The notes: a model not told the origin generated them from the sequence alone. DNA of 64,000 bases from Lates calcarifer (GCF_001640805.2 NC_066856.1:868001-932000), one strand, 5' to 3'. Counted from the first letter of the stretch, positions 1 to 12,296 are shown. Made by a program: numbers and translations.

Positions 1-250
1 GTCACAATTCTGTGCTAATCCTTTAAGTAGTATTCTAAGTAGTCTCAGTATTGACATGTTTCTCTAAATAAGTGTATGATTTATCCTCTTGCAACCTCTT
101 GTATCTGTAGTAAATTTAGATTTAGATTCATTGTTTTGAAATCATGCATGTGTGTACTCCAGGTTACTTTGCAGGCTAGTGCTTTGTACTATTTATAATA
201 AATGTTGCTTTAACTTGAAATTCTTCTTTATCAGCCTATAAAAAGGTTCT
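1..250 (+). other. Possible mRNA 3' end (3' UTR with poly(A) signal), coding part outside window
   Basis: AT-rich sequence ending in a canonical AATAAA hexamer at 197-202, followed by a short non-coding stretch. The texture (TTTATAATAAATGTTGC) resembles the end of a vertebrate 3' UTR. No coding frame precedes it inside the window, so any gene body would lie to the left. An isolated AATAAA is expected by chance in AT-rich DNA, so this is only a hint. Confidence 0.2.
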
Positions 251-1440
251 CAAAGGTCCCTGGAGCTGTTTCATTTCTAAACAAATATTTTTCAATTTTT
301 CTCTACCCACCTTTATTAGCTGTCTCAACAGCATGCAGATGGTGGGTGGTGGACTTGATGACTTTTTGTCCTCAGCTATGACTGAACAAGGCTCCATCTC
401 TCATCTGTATTGTCTACGATAATTACTGGTTGTGGTTGTTTGTTTAGCCTTTTGTCTTGACTGAAAAGGGTAGATGAGAGAGAATGAAACCCAGAGAGGA
501 AAGAAAAGAGAGAACAAGTTTACACCAGTCATTCCCCAGGGTCCTACATCACCTTGCATTGGCATTTTATTGAAATATTAAAGGTGAGGTAGATCCACAG
601 CGACATATTGTAAAGTCCTGTCACTCCAATCACAAAGGCACTGAAGTGAGTGGAGGATGGAGAGGAAGAGCAAGAGGAAGCAGAGAATTGTGGGGGGAGT
701 TGAGGGAGGGTGTAGATGGAGAGAGTCAGGGAGGCAAGGGACCTGAAGCTACAATAGAGGAGGTAAAGTGTGTGTGGTAGGTGACTGAGAGGCAGCGGCT
801 GGGAAAGTCACAGTACAGCAAGCAATCATAATTCCTGAGCCACTGCTGAGAGAAGTTGGTGAGCAGGACAAGTGGAAGGGAATCGTATTGACACAGGGAT
901 GAGGTGAAGGATGTTGGGAACCCACGTGTTGAGGGAGGCTGAGAAACCAACAGGGGATGTTAACACACTGGTAGATTCTACTGAGGTCCACTCATTGACT
1001 TTTAAAATAATTTATTTTTTCTGGCAGTTTGACAGGCATGTGTGCACAGTGGAACATGTTAGCTATCCGTGTGCCTATCATGTTGAGCCTGGTTTGTAGA
1101 GGAAGGGAAATGTGATTGGCACTCAGCCCAGTGGAGTCAATGTTGTCCATATTTTTTTATCCCACTTTCTCTACAATTTAGAATGCATAATTCACTTTCC
1201 ACTGTAAACTGCTGTTGGCATGGAGAGGGTGTAGACAGCGATGTGCTACCTCCACCACACAAAGTGCTCAGAGCTTCTTCTTTTCACCTGCCACTGAGAA
1301 CTGTCATCAGCAGAATGTGACACATGACGCTAACCCCCACATCTAACTCCACTCTGCAGGACCAGATTTGTCACTGGCTTCCAACCACACACATGGCCAC
1401 CTGCACACTCCACCAGACTTTACTGTAGTAATTTTCACTT
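251..1440. other. Unassigned non-coding DNA with a purine-rich stretch
   Basis: No gene or repeat family recognised. The segment at about 640-745 is strongly GA-rich on the + strand (runs such as GGAGAGGAAGAGCAAGAGGAAG, here shortened), which also produces spurious pyrimidine-type open frames on the minus strand. Nothing else stands out. Confidence 0.5.
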
Positions 1441-1455
1441 TAAGAAATCATTACT

Positions 1456-1710
1456 TTGTCTCACTACTTTAAGATTTACTGTGAGATCAGTCCTTACCTG
1501 TCTCAGTACACCACTCAACTCTTAGTACAAGCCATGATTATATCTCACCTCGACTACTGTAGTGTCCTTCTGGTGGTCCTCCTTTCACTGACAGTGAGGC
1601 CTTACAGATATTTGTGGTTCCCCGATGATGGAACAAGCTCTCAAATACTATCAGAGCAGGAGCGTTCCTCTCTGTCTTCAACAATCTCTGAAGACTCATC
1701 TCCTCTGAGA
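1456..1710 (+). pseudogene. LINE reverse-transcriptase C-terminal fragment (L2/CR1-like), frameshifted
   Basis: Part of an open frame reads LVQAMIISHLDYCSVLL (about 1519-1572). This matches the 'LVxAxVxSRLDYCNSLL' signature near the end of the reverse-transcriptase protein in L2/CR1/Rex-type LINEs. The next family motif, WNKLSNTIRAGAFLSVF (from 1629), lies in another frame. The usual FxxSLKTHL block follows after one further base loss, ending in a stop at about 1706. The order of motifs is as expected but the region between DYC and WN is shortened. The piece is therefore a decayed, non-functional fragment. The clade is inferred from motif style only. Confidence 0.75.
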
Positions 1711-1904
1711 GCACCTCCTCTAATACCTCTAAAGATGTTTCTAGTTAATAAAAAGGTCTTTATTTGTCAGAATCATCTCTATGTCCGCTGTTTATACAAA
1801 ATGGCAACACAATTCTTGTGTATTAACAGACATTGACAGTTGGAAAAAAAGTCCCCTCAGAGTGGCTGTAGGGCTACTGTAAAGCAAGAGATATTGATGT
1901 AACG

Positions 1905-1921
1905 TTTTTTTTTTTTTTTTT
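1905..1921. repeat. Poly-T tract (17 bp)
   Basis: Uninterrupted run of T read directly from the sequence. It may be the A-tail of a minus-strand retroelement insertion, but no element body was recognised beside it. Confidence 0.95.
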
Positions 1922-3033
1922 GATTCACTTGTGTGAGCAGGAAAATAAAGCAGCGGTTGGTGTTGGGCAGTAAACACAGGTGAGTAGGAGGAGTCCTCAC
2001 CAGCTCACTGTAGTCATTGCCGCTCCCCCACTGTCGCTGTGATGGCCACCTCCAGCTCCCATCACCAGCAAAAGGAGCAGGCAGGTCGACCAAACACAAA
2101 AACATAGAGCTAGTCAACAAACAAAATGGTTCAATGGCAGAGAGAGATCAGGGTAGAATGAAATTTCTATAGAATTATTTTTGTGACTTTAACTTGCCAA
2201 AGGTCGTTTGATGGTAAACAATTAAACCTAAAAACTGTACTGTGTGTTAACAATCAATACTGAGATAACATGCTTATTTAAATACATCAGTGCATGATAT
2301 CTCTTTACAGTATGGTCAATTAAAGATTTGGATTTACACATGTGGTCTGATTGGTTGGTGTCATTGTTGGTTGTAGCTTTTCTCAGCTTCATGGTGTGGG
2401 ATGGAGACTATTAATTCACTGCAAATGTATTTTAATAAATTTAAAGACTTCAGAGACTTTTAATGTCAGTACTTCGATCAATTTGATGAATATAGTGCTC
2501 ATTTCTGTCTCACTAGCTAAAGCCTTCCTGAGTTTTTTTGATATATGATTCAATGAGTTTGTAACATAAAAAAAAAATTATGGTCATTTGGTTCAGTTTG
2601 TCACAGAAATTGACTGATCCCCCTGGTACGTATATACAACAGGAAATTCTCCTCCTCTAGAAGCACAGTACGTCATGCTATCTGTGGACCAGACCAATAG
2701 CCACATCACTGTCTTCAGTGATGATGTTTGGCTCTTATTACTGCATGACCATTTCTTACCCAGCAGCCCAAGACGCAACACTGGACTTCTTGCAGAGGTA
2801 AGAAGCATACATCAGTCTCATATATCAAATCAGTGGATTTCTGGAATGACCAGAAAATGCAATCTAATGTCATGCAATCCAAAACAAGAGACTTGTCTGG
2901 TGTTTAATTGGACTGCATTATATTCAAAGACCTTTCTAATGTTGTCCATATACATTTTCATATGACTGAAGGACGGGGGTTCTACATTAATTATTATTTT
3001 CATTTGCAGTAAGATGTAGCACGTGCTGAAATG
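1922..3033. other. Unassigned non-coding DNA
   Basis: No recognisable gene, RNA or repeat. Open frames are all below 100 codons, overlap on both strands and show no family motifs. Confidence 0.5.
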
Positions 3034-3135
3034 ATCAGTAGATAAATAAATCGACAAATAAATAATAGGTTCATCTTTTAAGTTATTCATTCAGCAAAAA
3101 TAATATTGTCTGGTTTCAGATTTCCAGAAACTTTT
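3034..3135 (-). repeat. Partial copy of dispersed repeat family B
   Basis: Contains TGTCTGGTTTCAG (3108-3119), also present in the family-B copy at 22.97 kb, preceded in both by a TCA(A)GCAAAAA-type stretch and degenerate ATAAATCGAC-type sequence. The family is a common fish interspersed repeat rich in AATCGATTAATC-like words. Only the terminal third is left here. Confidence 0.45.
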
Positions 3136-3139
3136 AGAG

Positions 3140-3172
3140 AGTACTCTGGAACAAGGAGAACATGCAAACTCC
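3140..3172. repeat. Scrap of dispersed repeat family E (LINE-related, class uncertain)
   Basis: GGAGAACATGCAAACTCC is a hallmark word of the widespread fish repeat whose other parts are seen at 4105-4190 and 30601-30770. About 33 bp survive. Confidence 0.45.
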
Positions 3173-4104
3173 CACCATAAACAAGCTCTGTTCCCAGTGT
3201 TCTGCTAAATTTGATACACATGTATGAAAAGATTACATTACAGTAGAGTCCACAGTTTGCCACTGAACTTATTGTATTTCATTCGACAGATGCCTTTTCA
3301 AGATAGACCCCGACAAGGTATTGAAAGTGGAGAGGGAACACTTCCAGAAAGCAGCAGGCAGTCAGTCTAAAGGAGTCCAGTCTCCCTCCTCTCACATTCA
3401 CAGTAATTCATGTCTCACATAGACTTTTCCAAAACACTCACTCTTGCCCGCTGTATTCTTGAGTTTGAGTATATGTGAAGTAATGTCAGAATGTGTATGT
3501 AACTGTTCCTGTGTAGTTCACTGTAAACTTTGTAAACTGCCTGATGTAAACTGTACCTTGATTGAAACACATTTTGTCTGTCCACAAGCAACCATTAGTT
3601 GGAGACCTGTGGCACCAGCGTACTTAGCAATATTGCTGTAAGAGGTAATATTTTAATGTGTAGAAATGTGTAAAATGTAGATCATTTTTTAAAAAAAAAG
3701 TCGATATACAGTAAATATGTGCGTTAATGTGACATTACCAATAAATACTGTACTTGATATGATCCAAAATCCAATGATCCAAGACCACTCTATTGTTGTG
3801 ATTATAGTCATAACTATTGTTTTAATAACAGTGTTTGGATATTTTTTAATTGGTAAATTTATTAATTTTACAGGTGGGCATACTTTTTAACATTAAAGAT
3901 CTATTAAATATGTATATATATATAAGATATGTATGTAAAGTTACATGTAAAAGCTCCTTTTACGCTTGACAAGATCTAAAGTAAACCTAACTTTGCTATA
4001 ATCAGAACTGTTTGTTTAATAATGGTTCTTAGAATGTTTTTTTTAGGTGGGCATACTTGCATAACATTGAAGGTCTGTAAAAATTCTTTATTCTTTAAAT
4101 TCGA
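3173..4104. other. Unassigned AT-rich DNA
   Basis: Contains short A/T runs and a small TATATA stretch near 3910. The phrase GGTGGGCATACTT occurs twice, near 3873 and 4047, in similar contexts (followed by ACATT-AAG-TCT). This hints at a diverged direct duplication about 175 bp apart. No gene recognised. Confidence 0.4.
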
Positions 4105-4190
4105 TATGGGGTGTGGAGCCTATCCCAGCTGACATTGGCTGAGAGGTGCGGTACACCCTGAATGGGCCACCAGTCCATCGCATGGCCTAA
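4105..4190. repeat. Fragment of dispersed repeat family E
   Basis: Shares GGAGCCTATCCCAGCTG (4115-4131) with the copy at 30651-30667, followed in both by a GTACACCCTG and a CCAGTCCAT word. This is a very common fish interspersed repeat. I believe it derives from a LINE-type element but cannot prove the class. Confidence 0.7.
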
Positions 4191-5053
4191 TATGTACATT
4201 TTTTTTTTTTACATAAAATTATGTCATAAAAACCAAATAACAGCACCTCTCTGCAATTTTAAGCATGTGTTTGAAACCAGATGTATAGGTCATTTCATTG
4301 TTTAAACACATGTATGTGTTCATTAAACATTCAAAAGGAAAAAATATATGAAAAATTACTATTAAAATTAGTATTTTAATTATGAAAAATTACTATATTT
4401 TTAGGAGATTGTTATTTTCCGTTGTTTTACTGTACTTTTTTTGTGCCCCAGCTGCCAAAATATTACCGCTTTTTGTTTTATTTTTATTTTTTTTTGTTTG
4501 TTTTGTTTTACAGTATAGTATGATGTGAGGGACTTGGAGGTGAATTATTAAATCAGCCAATACACAGTATTGTGTATTAACAAGTCACTGACAAGCTGAT
4601 TCCAACCACAAAGTCATTTGATTGTTTCACTCAAATATCAGTCCATGAGTGCCACCAGTGATACTGTGAAATGCTTCAGAGGGTGGTAGGTTTCTGAGTG
4701 GCTGATGTCACTGATCAATCTTCAGATATCAAATTGATATTTCGCTTCCAATAAGACAAAAACTCAGCAATATTTCCATGTGAAACATTTTGAAATATTT
4801 TGTACAACTCATTGCCAAAATCCACATGGATCATGCTGGTTTCCATCACAACCATTGTAACCAACCACTGAGAGACAATTTCCCTGTTCTCTTGTTCCTG
4901 ACAGATTTCATGACCTACAGTACATCACACTGCTGCTGACAGGAAACTACTGTATCTACAGCTTGTTCTCTGTTCACTGGGATTCTTTATGCTGTGGTGT
5001 GTGTTTTGCTGAGACAGACAGAAATTTGTGTGAAAGAAGTGTCATCTGTCCTT
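4191..5053. other. Unassigned AT-rich DNA with T tracts
   Basis: Holds a poly-T run at about 4199-4210 and T-rich sequence near 4480-4510. No coding or RNA signal was recognised. Confidence 0.5.
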
Positions 5054-5140
5054 AGGGCTGGGCGATATGGGAAAAAATCATCACAATATGATTTTCCATA
5101 TTTGTCAATATTGATATATAATACCATATATGTCCAATCA
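5054..5140. mobile_element. Terminus of a DNA-transposon-like repeat (GGGCTGGGCGATATGG)
   Basis: AGGGCTGGGCGATATGGG followed by AT-rich ATCACAATATGATTT-type sequence is the recognisable end of a fish repeat usually considered a non-autonomous DNA transposon (hAT-like by my recollection). The opposite terminus (a TATCGCCCAGCCC-type word) was not found, so the element is truncated or the far end is decayed. Confidence 0.5.
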
Positions 5141-6536
5141 CTATTTCTGTCAAAGTTAACGTTTCCTTTTTATTCCTAAGTGAGATGTGAAGATACCATA
5201 AGGTCAGTTTTAGGGCTGCTCCCTAAATGTTTTTTAATATGTGAGGCATCAGTCTGGAAGACCCTGATTCAACTCACAGTCAGAGTCAGTTTTTAGCTGC
5301 TTCACAGTTCACACACAGAGCACTGCAGGAGCAACAGAGTGACAGACTGTAAACTTTACAACCACATCTTGTCTTAAAATGATCCCAACCACAAAACTAA
5401 CTGTGGAGTTAGATACTTGATGAAAACAGAGGGCAGAGCTACAGCGAGATGCAGGCAGTGTGAGTCGCTCTGATTCTCTCTGCTCCGGTGTCAGGTGAGA
5501 GCTGTATGCTAGTCACAAGAACAGACACCGGTGCTATGACGGTGATACGACGAGTTAAAAACGGTTGAGAGAACTGAGCTATGACCAAGACGCCAACTTC
5601 ATGTCTGCAGTGTCTCTGCTACATACATTCTATAGCAGCGGCCCGCCGTGGGACAGTTATTGCATAACTGCTGCATTGTTATACAGTTTACAAAATACTC
5701 GATTGAGCCAAAAGGAAGAGAGAGAAAGAAGAGACAAAGAGAGCAAGTGGTAGAATGAACTAGCTAACATTAAGCCAGATTTGTATTTGTATTTTGTATT
5801 TTCTATTGGCACAAATCCCACAGAGTTTTTATCAGCTGTGTCCTGTCACTACAGGCTCTCCGTACCTGTCAGTCCTCTGTCATTCGGGGCTGTGTCCGTT
5901 GGGGCATCTTCTCCAGTAACACTGTCTGCTCAAGTTTTCGTTAACATCATTTTCCCTTTTATCTCGCTCCTACCCCTGACATTTTAGTGTCATTTGTGTG
6001 GCAGTCATTCTGTAGCTGATGATGTGGACAACAGGAAGAAAAAATGTTTCGATATTTCATATGAAAGGGAGCGAACACCTACTCTCAACCTCAGCTCCAC
6101 CATGACTGGTGTTACTGCCTCTTGCTCTTCCCACTTCCATACAGTCCAATATCACCCAAAGGTGACACAACGAGCTTTTCTCCACAGGGTGTCAAATGGC
6201 ATTTTAAGAAACACAGGAAATCACTAAGTGAAATCAAAACCTTTAATCACTACACCTCCCAGAGACAAGCCCATTGGCTGTGCTGGAATTTGCGTCAGCT
6301 GCTACAGACAATACACACATTCACAACTTCTAAAAGAGAAAAGCAATGTTACTCTTGATATTAGAATGGGCTCTAATAGCTGGTTCCACTTTGGATCTGG
6401 TTCCAAACAGGTAGATTTGTTCTCTGTGGCCAACAAATTCCTCATCAAATCTTTCATTCACAGTCTGTGTTTAGTCTCCTTCTGTCTCTCTCTCTGACAC
6501 TAAAGGCATCAACAACAACAAACCTGATGTCATATA
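5141..6536. other. Unassigned DNA, possibly the body of the adjoining transposon-like repeat
   Basis: Somewhat GC-richer than its surroundings at 5450-5660, with several CpGs (for example near 5525-5560 and 5640-5650). That is unusual in this window and could mark a relatively recent insertion. Short open frames on the + strand show no protein motif I recognise. Confidence 0.35.
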
Positions 6537-6650
6537 GGGGCAGCTGTGGCTCAGATAGTATACAGAGCGGTCACCCACCAACCGGAGGGTCGGTGGTATG
6601 ATCCCCCAGCTCCTCCAGTCCGATTGCCGAAGTATCCTTGGGCAAGATGA
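6537..6650 (+). mobile_element. tRNA-derived SINE-like fragment
   Basis: Begins GGGGCAGCTGTGGCTCAG. A degenerate RNA polymerase III A box (TGGCTCAGATAG, 6547-6558) is followed by a B-box-like GGTATGATCCC (6595-6605) at tRNA-like spacing. The tail CTCCTCCAGTCC...GAAGTATCCTTGGGCAAG is the known continuation of a common fish SINE-type repeat. The promoter boxes have decayed (the B box lacks the GTTC core), so it is probably inactive. It ends in an ATGT-type simple repeat. Confidence 0.7.
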
Positions 6651-6657
6651 TATATAA

Positions 6658-6682
6658 TATGTATGTATGTATGTATATATAA
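6658..6682. repeat. (ATGT)n/(AT)n microsatellite at SINE tail
   Basis: About four ATGT units then TATATA, directly after the SINE body. SINE tails often seed such repeats. Confidence 0.85.
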
Positions 6683-8689
6683 ACAAAACAACCCTACAAC
6701 TACAAGAGACACAAAGTCAAAACACAACAACCACAACAAACAAACACACTGAGAGGCCGTATGTCCAGAAGTCCTATGCTAGAAGCCTCTGATTGTGATG
6801 CCAGCACAGGAGCTTTTCAGCACTTCACTCAAGCCAAGTGCAGCTCATTGATGGCTGATCACATACCCCAGGTGGAGCTACTGAGAGGACAGGAGAGGAA
6901 AAGGGACAAACAGAGTACTACAAACATAGAGCTGCAACAACATCAGGGCTTTATTTAGCTGATAATGACTGAATGATAAAGTAGAATTCATTTTATTTTC
7001 ATTGTGCTGTTTTTACTTGTGCTGCTGCTGAACACCTCCCTCACCCCACCACAGTGAGGACAGGGTTACTGAACGTCACAGAGCAGAGATATAATGCTGG
7101 TGAAAATCCTACAAGCCTTCTCCATAACTCCATGGTTTAGGTTTGATAGTTAATAACTGTAGTTTCTGTCATTTTAACATGATCAGAAAAAGCTGGACTC
7201 TGAAATACTAAGATTTATCTCCTTCTTACATGAAACAGTTGAAATTTGTTTTCTCACTGTGAGTGAAATAAAAGCAGGACTGTTTAAAATGAACAGACAT
7301 CTTCATTTCACCATACAAACTACGAGATTCAGTGAGGGATTTGAAAGGATTCGCACTCGCTGTTCACTGAGAATGGCTATCCAACCCCATCCTTCATTAG
7401 AATATTAGTACTGTTTCATTGTGATTTAGTTGCGTTAGCTAATACTAATTAGTTACAACACTATCCCTCTGAGCATGGCAGCTGTGTGGCTTCACTGGAC
7501 AAATTGTAGTAAAGTAAATTTGAATGGAAAGCTAATCCTAACTAATTCTTAGGCTGGCCTGATAAGTAATAAAAGGACAGTAATTCTGTGGGGCAATGAG
7601 TAAGACAGTATCACAGCTATGAATGGGATCAGTCCCTGAGGCCCTGAAGGGCTAATGTTGGAAGGTGTTCTTATCAGAATAATAGGACTCACTAAAAGGC
7701 TGTAGGGATTCCCCCTACGGAAAGTAAAAAAGCAGGTGCTCACAAAAAGTAGTAAGAGGTGGTATGTGGAGATGACCAGGTGTTACTATACAACAACGTC
7801 GTATTACAGGGTGATTAAAAACTACCTTCAAAAGAGGTCAAAATGATATTCAGGGACCTCTAAACTTTCATTATGGTGTTAAACACCATTCTCTTCATCA
7901 TCTAAATGGTTGGTTTTCTAGTGGCTAGTTTCAGCAGTGAGATGTCCTTGTTTATTCCTGATGACTTGACTGTTATATAACATGAAGCTATGTGTTCTTC
8001 ATCATGACTACATCTACAGAAGAAGAATATTAATGCCTCTAGTTATGCAAACACTGCAGTGTTCTCACATGCAAGTGCAGCAGTATGACCATGGCAGATG
8101 TCTAGCTGTTACCTTAGAAGAGTGAGAGATTTGAGACAAGCTTTGAAGATATGGGAGTGCATTTGAAACTGCAGAGTAAATACTGATCTGATGACAGTTT
8201 CCAGAGTAACAGGCACAAAGAGCCATCGAAGTTAAACAGTCCCCATAGTCTCTGCAGGTCTCATTCACTTGATAAAGGCCGGTGTCTGGTGTCTTGAACG
8301 AAGACTTTAGTCCATTCTTCTGGTCATTGATGTAAAATAACAGATTTTTCCTGATGAAACAGATCTCATGAACAGTTTAATCATCCCGAGAGGAACATAT
8401 CAGAAAGAGTACATCAGGAGCTGCTGTGGTCCCTACTTCTTACACTCAAAGCTGGGCACAGTGAGAGATCAGGGAGTGATAAGATGATAAAAATCTGAGC
8501 TGTAAATAACAAGTCAAGTGCTTTGCAGGCTTCACTCCAGGTGTTGACATTAAAAATATTAGTGTATGATTTTTGTTTGTTCCCATTAAAGGGTTTTCAG
8601 CCACACTATTAGCATGATGCTAGGAATAGTGACATCAGTCAGCCTGTCTGTCTACCACTTAAGTCCAGACTGAAACCCTGAACTGAACC
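6683..8689. other. Unassigned non-coding DNA
   Basis: About 2 kb with no recognised gene, RNA or repeat. Open frames are all under 70 codons. Confidence 0.5.
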
Positions 8690-9050
8690 CTAATGACTTC
8701 TTATGCAGTGCCACCAGCAGGTAAAGATTTTCACTGAGCCAATGAAAATATCTGGATTTTCATCTAGCACCTCCATAAAGTCACAGTTTGCTCTTAAATG
8801 AAATTCCTTAATAACTTTAGAATGAACTGACATGAAATTTGGCTCAGATATTCATGACTTCAACGTGATGAATCCAAACGACTTTAGTGAAGCCCCTTAC
8901 TTATCATGTAGCACTGTCATCTGGAGAAAATTTTAATGTGTCCAGTTCCTTGGTTATGACATTAACTACAAAACCAGTGACATTCCCGTCAGCCTCAGCT
9001 GTACGTTGTATTTACAACTAATTATCAAATGTTAGTGTTAAATTAAAATA
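8690..9050 (+). repeat. Dispersed repeat family A, copy 1
   Basis: Ordered words match two other copies in the window. CATGAAATTTGGCTCAGATA (8831-8850) and TTCATGACTT correspond to the ATTTGGCACAGACATTCATG block at 19.6 kb. The block GTGACATTCCCGTCAGCC (near 8980) and the AATTATCAAATGTTAGTG block (near 9020) correspond, reverse-complemented, to 63420-63510. This is a familiar unclassified fish interspersed repeat. Strand sense is arbitrary. Confidence 0.7.
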
Positions 9051-9343
9051 TTAAAGAAGACATCTGCAAAACAGGAACATTGGCATTGGCATCACTTGGT
9101 AACAGACTTAGTTGAGGTGCTGAGCTAAAAAAATATATCAAACCTGCCTTGAATGAGGACTCTAACTGACAGCTTGCACATTTAAAAAGATTTCTCCACA
9201 GATTTGAGTGTGTGGATGCTCCTTTCATTGTATTAGCATTCAGCTAAAAGCACCAGTGTCTAGGTACAACCACTAGCATGAATACAGATTCCTATTTTGT
9301 TTAGAGAGAAACTGGTAAACTCTGTTTTTGACCAGTACTGTAT
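9051..9343. other. Unassigned DNA between two repeats
   Basis: No recognised content in about 290 bp. Confidence 0.5.
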
Positions 9344-9790
9344 AGATTCAAGATTCAAGAAACTTTATTTATCCCGAGGGAAACTGCTGTGCACCAGTGC
9401 ATAGAGTGAAGAGAGAGTAGGAATAAATCTATTATAAGGAATATATAGGAATAATGCTAATAAAATAAAGGCTAACATAAAATAAATAAACATGTAGCTA
9501 AATGCAACAAATGCCACAAAGATTACAGTAACATAGGTATATACAATATACAACAATACAAACTGTAATTTAGTAGCATAGTTGGAATAAAATAAGTACA
9601 AGAACAAGAAGTAAAGTGATAAAGTGAAAAACTATGTAGAACTATGTTCCTTCTTGATGGCTGCATGTGAGTGCATGTGCTTTGGTGTGAGTGTGTGTTG
9701 TAATCTCAATGTACAGTAGAATTGCTCAAACAGCCATTGAGCCCCTCTCGAGCTGCTGTGTCTGGTGGGCTGGGTTGAGTTAACATGCAA
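9344..9790 (-). mobile_element. LINE 3' end (minus strand)
   Basis: On the + strand the copy starts with a tandem tail (GATTCAAGATTCAAGA), then AACTTTATTTATCCCGAGGG. Read on the minus strand this is the typical 3' terminus '...CCCTCGGGATAAATAAAGTT' plus a short tandem tail of fish L2/CR1/Rex-type LINEs. Repeat-like sequence extends to about 9790. No reverse-transcriptase frame remains. The far boundary is approximate. Confidence 0.7.
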
Positions 9791-11105
9791 ACTGGAGCTG
9801 TTCAGTACAGAGCACAGTTAGTGATGAGTGTGCATCTGAGTGTACATCTGTGGTGGATCATCTACTTCATGGTTCACAAAGTATGTGTTGTGTGTGTACT
9901 ATGTGTAGTACTGTATGTAAGTGTTAAAAAACGTCACTTTGGGTTCTTCTTATTAGCATCATGGACGTACCAATCTGGCCAATTTGAGACATCATATAAA
10001 ATCTTTTAATATGTTACTGTGTCAAAAAGACAGAGCATTTCCTGATACTTGATCTTTTTTACACTGTTCTTGGACATATATTAAAAATTAATCAGACTGA
10101 AACACTTAAATTTAAAGCATCTTGTGTTTAATCTTATGAGATGTGTTTAATTATGAGAATATTGTTGGCTATTCATCGTGGCTGACACAGATCATTCATA
10201 ATTTAGCAAGTGCAAATTAGCTTTTATTGATTATGGTTGTATACATCCTGGCTGCAATAGTAAATCAATATTTTAATACTGTTGTGAGTAGTAGTTTGGA
10301 GTATGCCTAATTAGGTTCATTAAATGTAAGTAGCTAATTAGCTTTCTGTTGTGTTTGAGAGAAATATCACCTGCCTCTGGATTAGTTTCCACTGCTCCTG
10401 TAAACTTGGTCTATCTAACCACAACAGTCGCACAGTTAGCACATGAAGTATTGTCATTTTTATTTAGATATTAATCTAATTTTTCAGATCAGAGGTTCTG
10501 GATACAAGTGAGAGGGATGTAAAATGATCAGCTTTATATTCAAACTGTAGCTAAAGTAGCCGCTGTAGCTGCTTTATTCTGCAGGTAAAGCTACATTTTC
10601 CAAAGAAATACAAATTTCAGTTCATTCAGTGAGTGCTGCTCAGTAAGAAGTACTTGTACATGGTTTGTACTACACCTTGACGTTCAACAGTGCCCACCTA
10701 CAGAGCACTGTGACGTCTGTGCAGTGTTGCTTCGGCAGAATTTGGCTCTAGGAGACCATGACAATGTGGTAGAAACATGAGATTATCCCACCTTGACTGC
10801 TTTGATATGCGAGGTAGACTGACTGGAATACATTTGCTTTCATGATTCAAGCTGCAGTGCTTCTTTGAATTCAGCTCTTCAATGCATGCCATTTTTGGTT
10901 TACTTTAATCATGTCATGGTAAAGGAGCTAAGGTGGCTCATGTGGGGACTAGAAAACCACACACATGAAACAAATATATTTTTACTTTTCCCCTCTATTC
11001 TTGCTTGGCCCCTTTGTCGGCACCTCACAACAGCAGTATTATCAACATGGCTGTACCTCTGCAGCTTAAATAACACAAGCCAGATCATCACAGCTCGGAT
11101 GGATT
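9791..11105. other. Unassigned non-coding DNA
   Basis: No gene or repeat recognised. The two strands give mirror-image short open frames at 10865-11113, with no family motif. Confidence 0.5.
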
Positions 11106-11390
11106 GTAAATAGTCAAGGGGACGATAAATTTGTCACCGCTTGGACAGAGATAGGGCACATTACCTTCAGAGGAAGCATATTTCACCCTTCCCTGGGGCT
11201 GATGAAATGCGGAGCACAGGGGCAACACAGCATCTGTAAGTGAGGCCTTCTTTATGGCCTGATTAAGTCATCTGATGCTTGCTATAGAGCCAGCCGTACA
11301 GCTTTATTTCATCTCCCACTGTGCTGTTGCTGTAATCATCCAGGAGGACTATGAGGGTAAAACAGCATCAAAACAGCTCATGTAATATGA
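11106..11390. promoter_or_regulatory. Candidate conserved non-coding element (inference)
   Basis: Compositionally balanced, free of simple repeats and stop-rich in all frames. It has short TAAT/ATTA and GATTAAGTCATC-type words typical of developmental enhancers. Conservation cannot be tested from one sequence. Confidence 0.2.
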
Positions 11391-12296
11391 TGGGCAGTCA
11401 TCCCCTTCTCTTTTTATGTCCACCATTGTAACTTCTTATAAACTAATACTGCTGAGTAAGAGCCTTTTCCTTCAACATTCACAGTCTGATTATGTAGATG
11501 CTAATGACTGGGCTGCAGTGCTGAATCTCATTTCCTCTCATCTGAGTTATTTTTGGAAAATGTGTAAAATAATTAATTTAGTTTTACTGAGGTATCACGT
11601 CTTTAACATTGTGGTGTTTTAGAAAAAAAAGGGTGAAGGTGACTGATGAGACACATTTGACTATCAAATGTTTTTTTTAAACATGGAGAGGACACATGGA
11701 TGGATGTCTCACCTTCTGTTAAAGGTGCAATGAGGATTCTTGTAAACAACCAAAAATGATGACTTCAGCTCTTCGTGCAGGGTTCCTGGCTTTAGTATTA
11801 TGACCTAAAAAATAACACATGTACATGTCAGTTGAGCTTTATCCTGCTCTATTACAGCAGTAATTCAGATGTTTTTCATTTCTAAGAGCACATATGACCC
11901 AGTGTCATAAAATGAGTAATGGATCTGATTCACAGTCCCTTTTTGATTCTGATGGATCACAGTAACGCTCGTCATAATTCACTCATGTTAAAAAGCTACA
12001 TGTAGAGTTTTGAATAAACACATTTTCAGATAATTACCTTTGAGGCTGTGCATACACAAGAGTAAGCAGGAGCTCCGATGATTGAGGAGCTATCCACGGC
12101 CATTCATCATGGTGCAGAGATGAGCAGGCATCATATTACTATAATGCACCTTCCTCTTATGAAAACTTAAAAATCAATAGTTTTGAATAATATTGTGAGG
12201 GAATATCAGGTTCCCCCCTGTGTACTGTATATGTGATCAAACCAAGTGCACTTTACATGCCAGGGGGTTTTGCAAAAGAAATGTCCCTTTTTTAGC
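11391..12296. other. Unassigned non-coding DNA
   Basis: No recognised gene or RNA. TTAAAGGTGCAATGAGGATTC near 11720 loosely resembles the start of a TTAA-type fish repeat, but no partner end was found. Confidence 0.45.

Noticed and set aside
6537..6650. A functional tRNA gene
   Set aside because: A-box and B-box resemblance is present, but the B box lacks the GTTC core and no cloverleaf or acceptor stem can be formed. The downstream sequence is that of a SINE.
11720..11850. Another TTAA-type element beginning TTAAAGGTGCAATGAGG
   Set aside because: No inverted partner end was found nearby.
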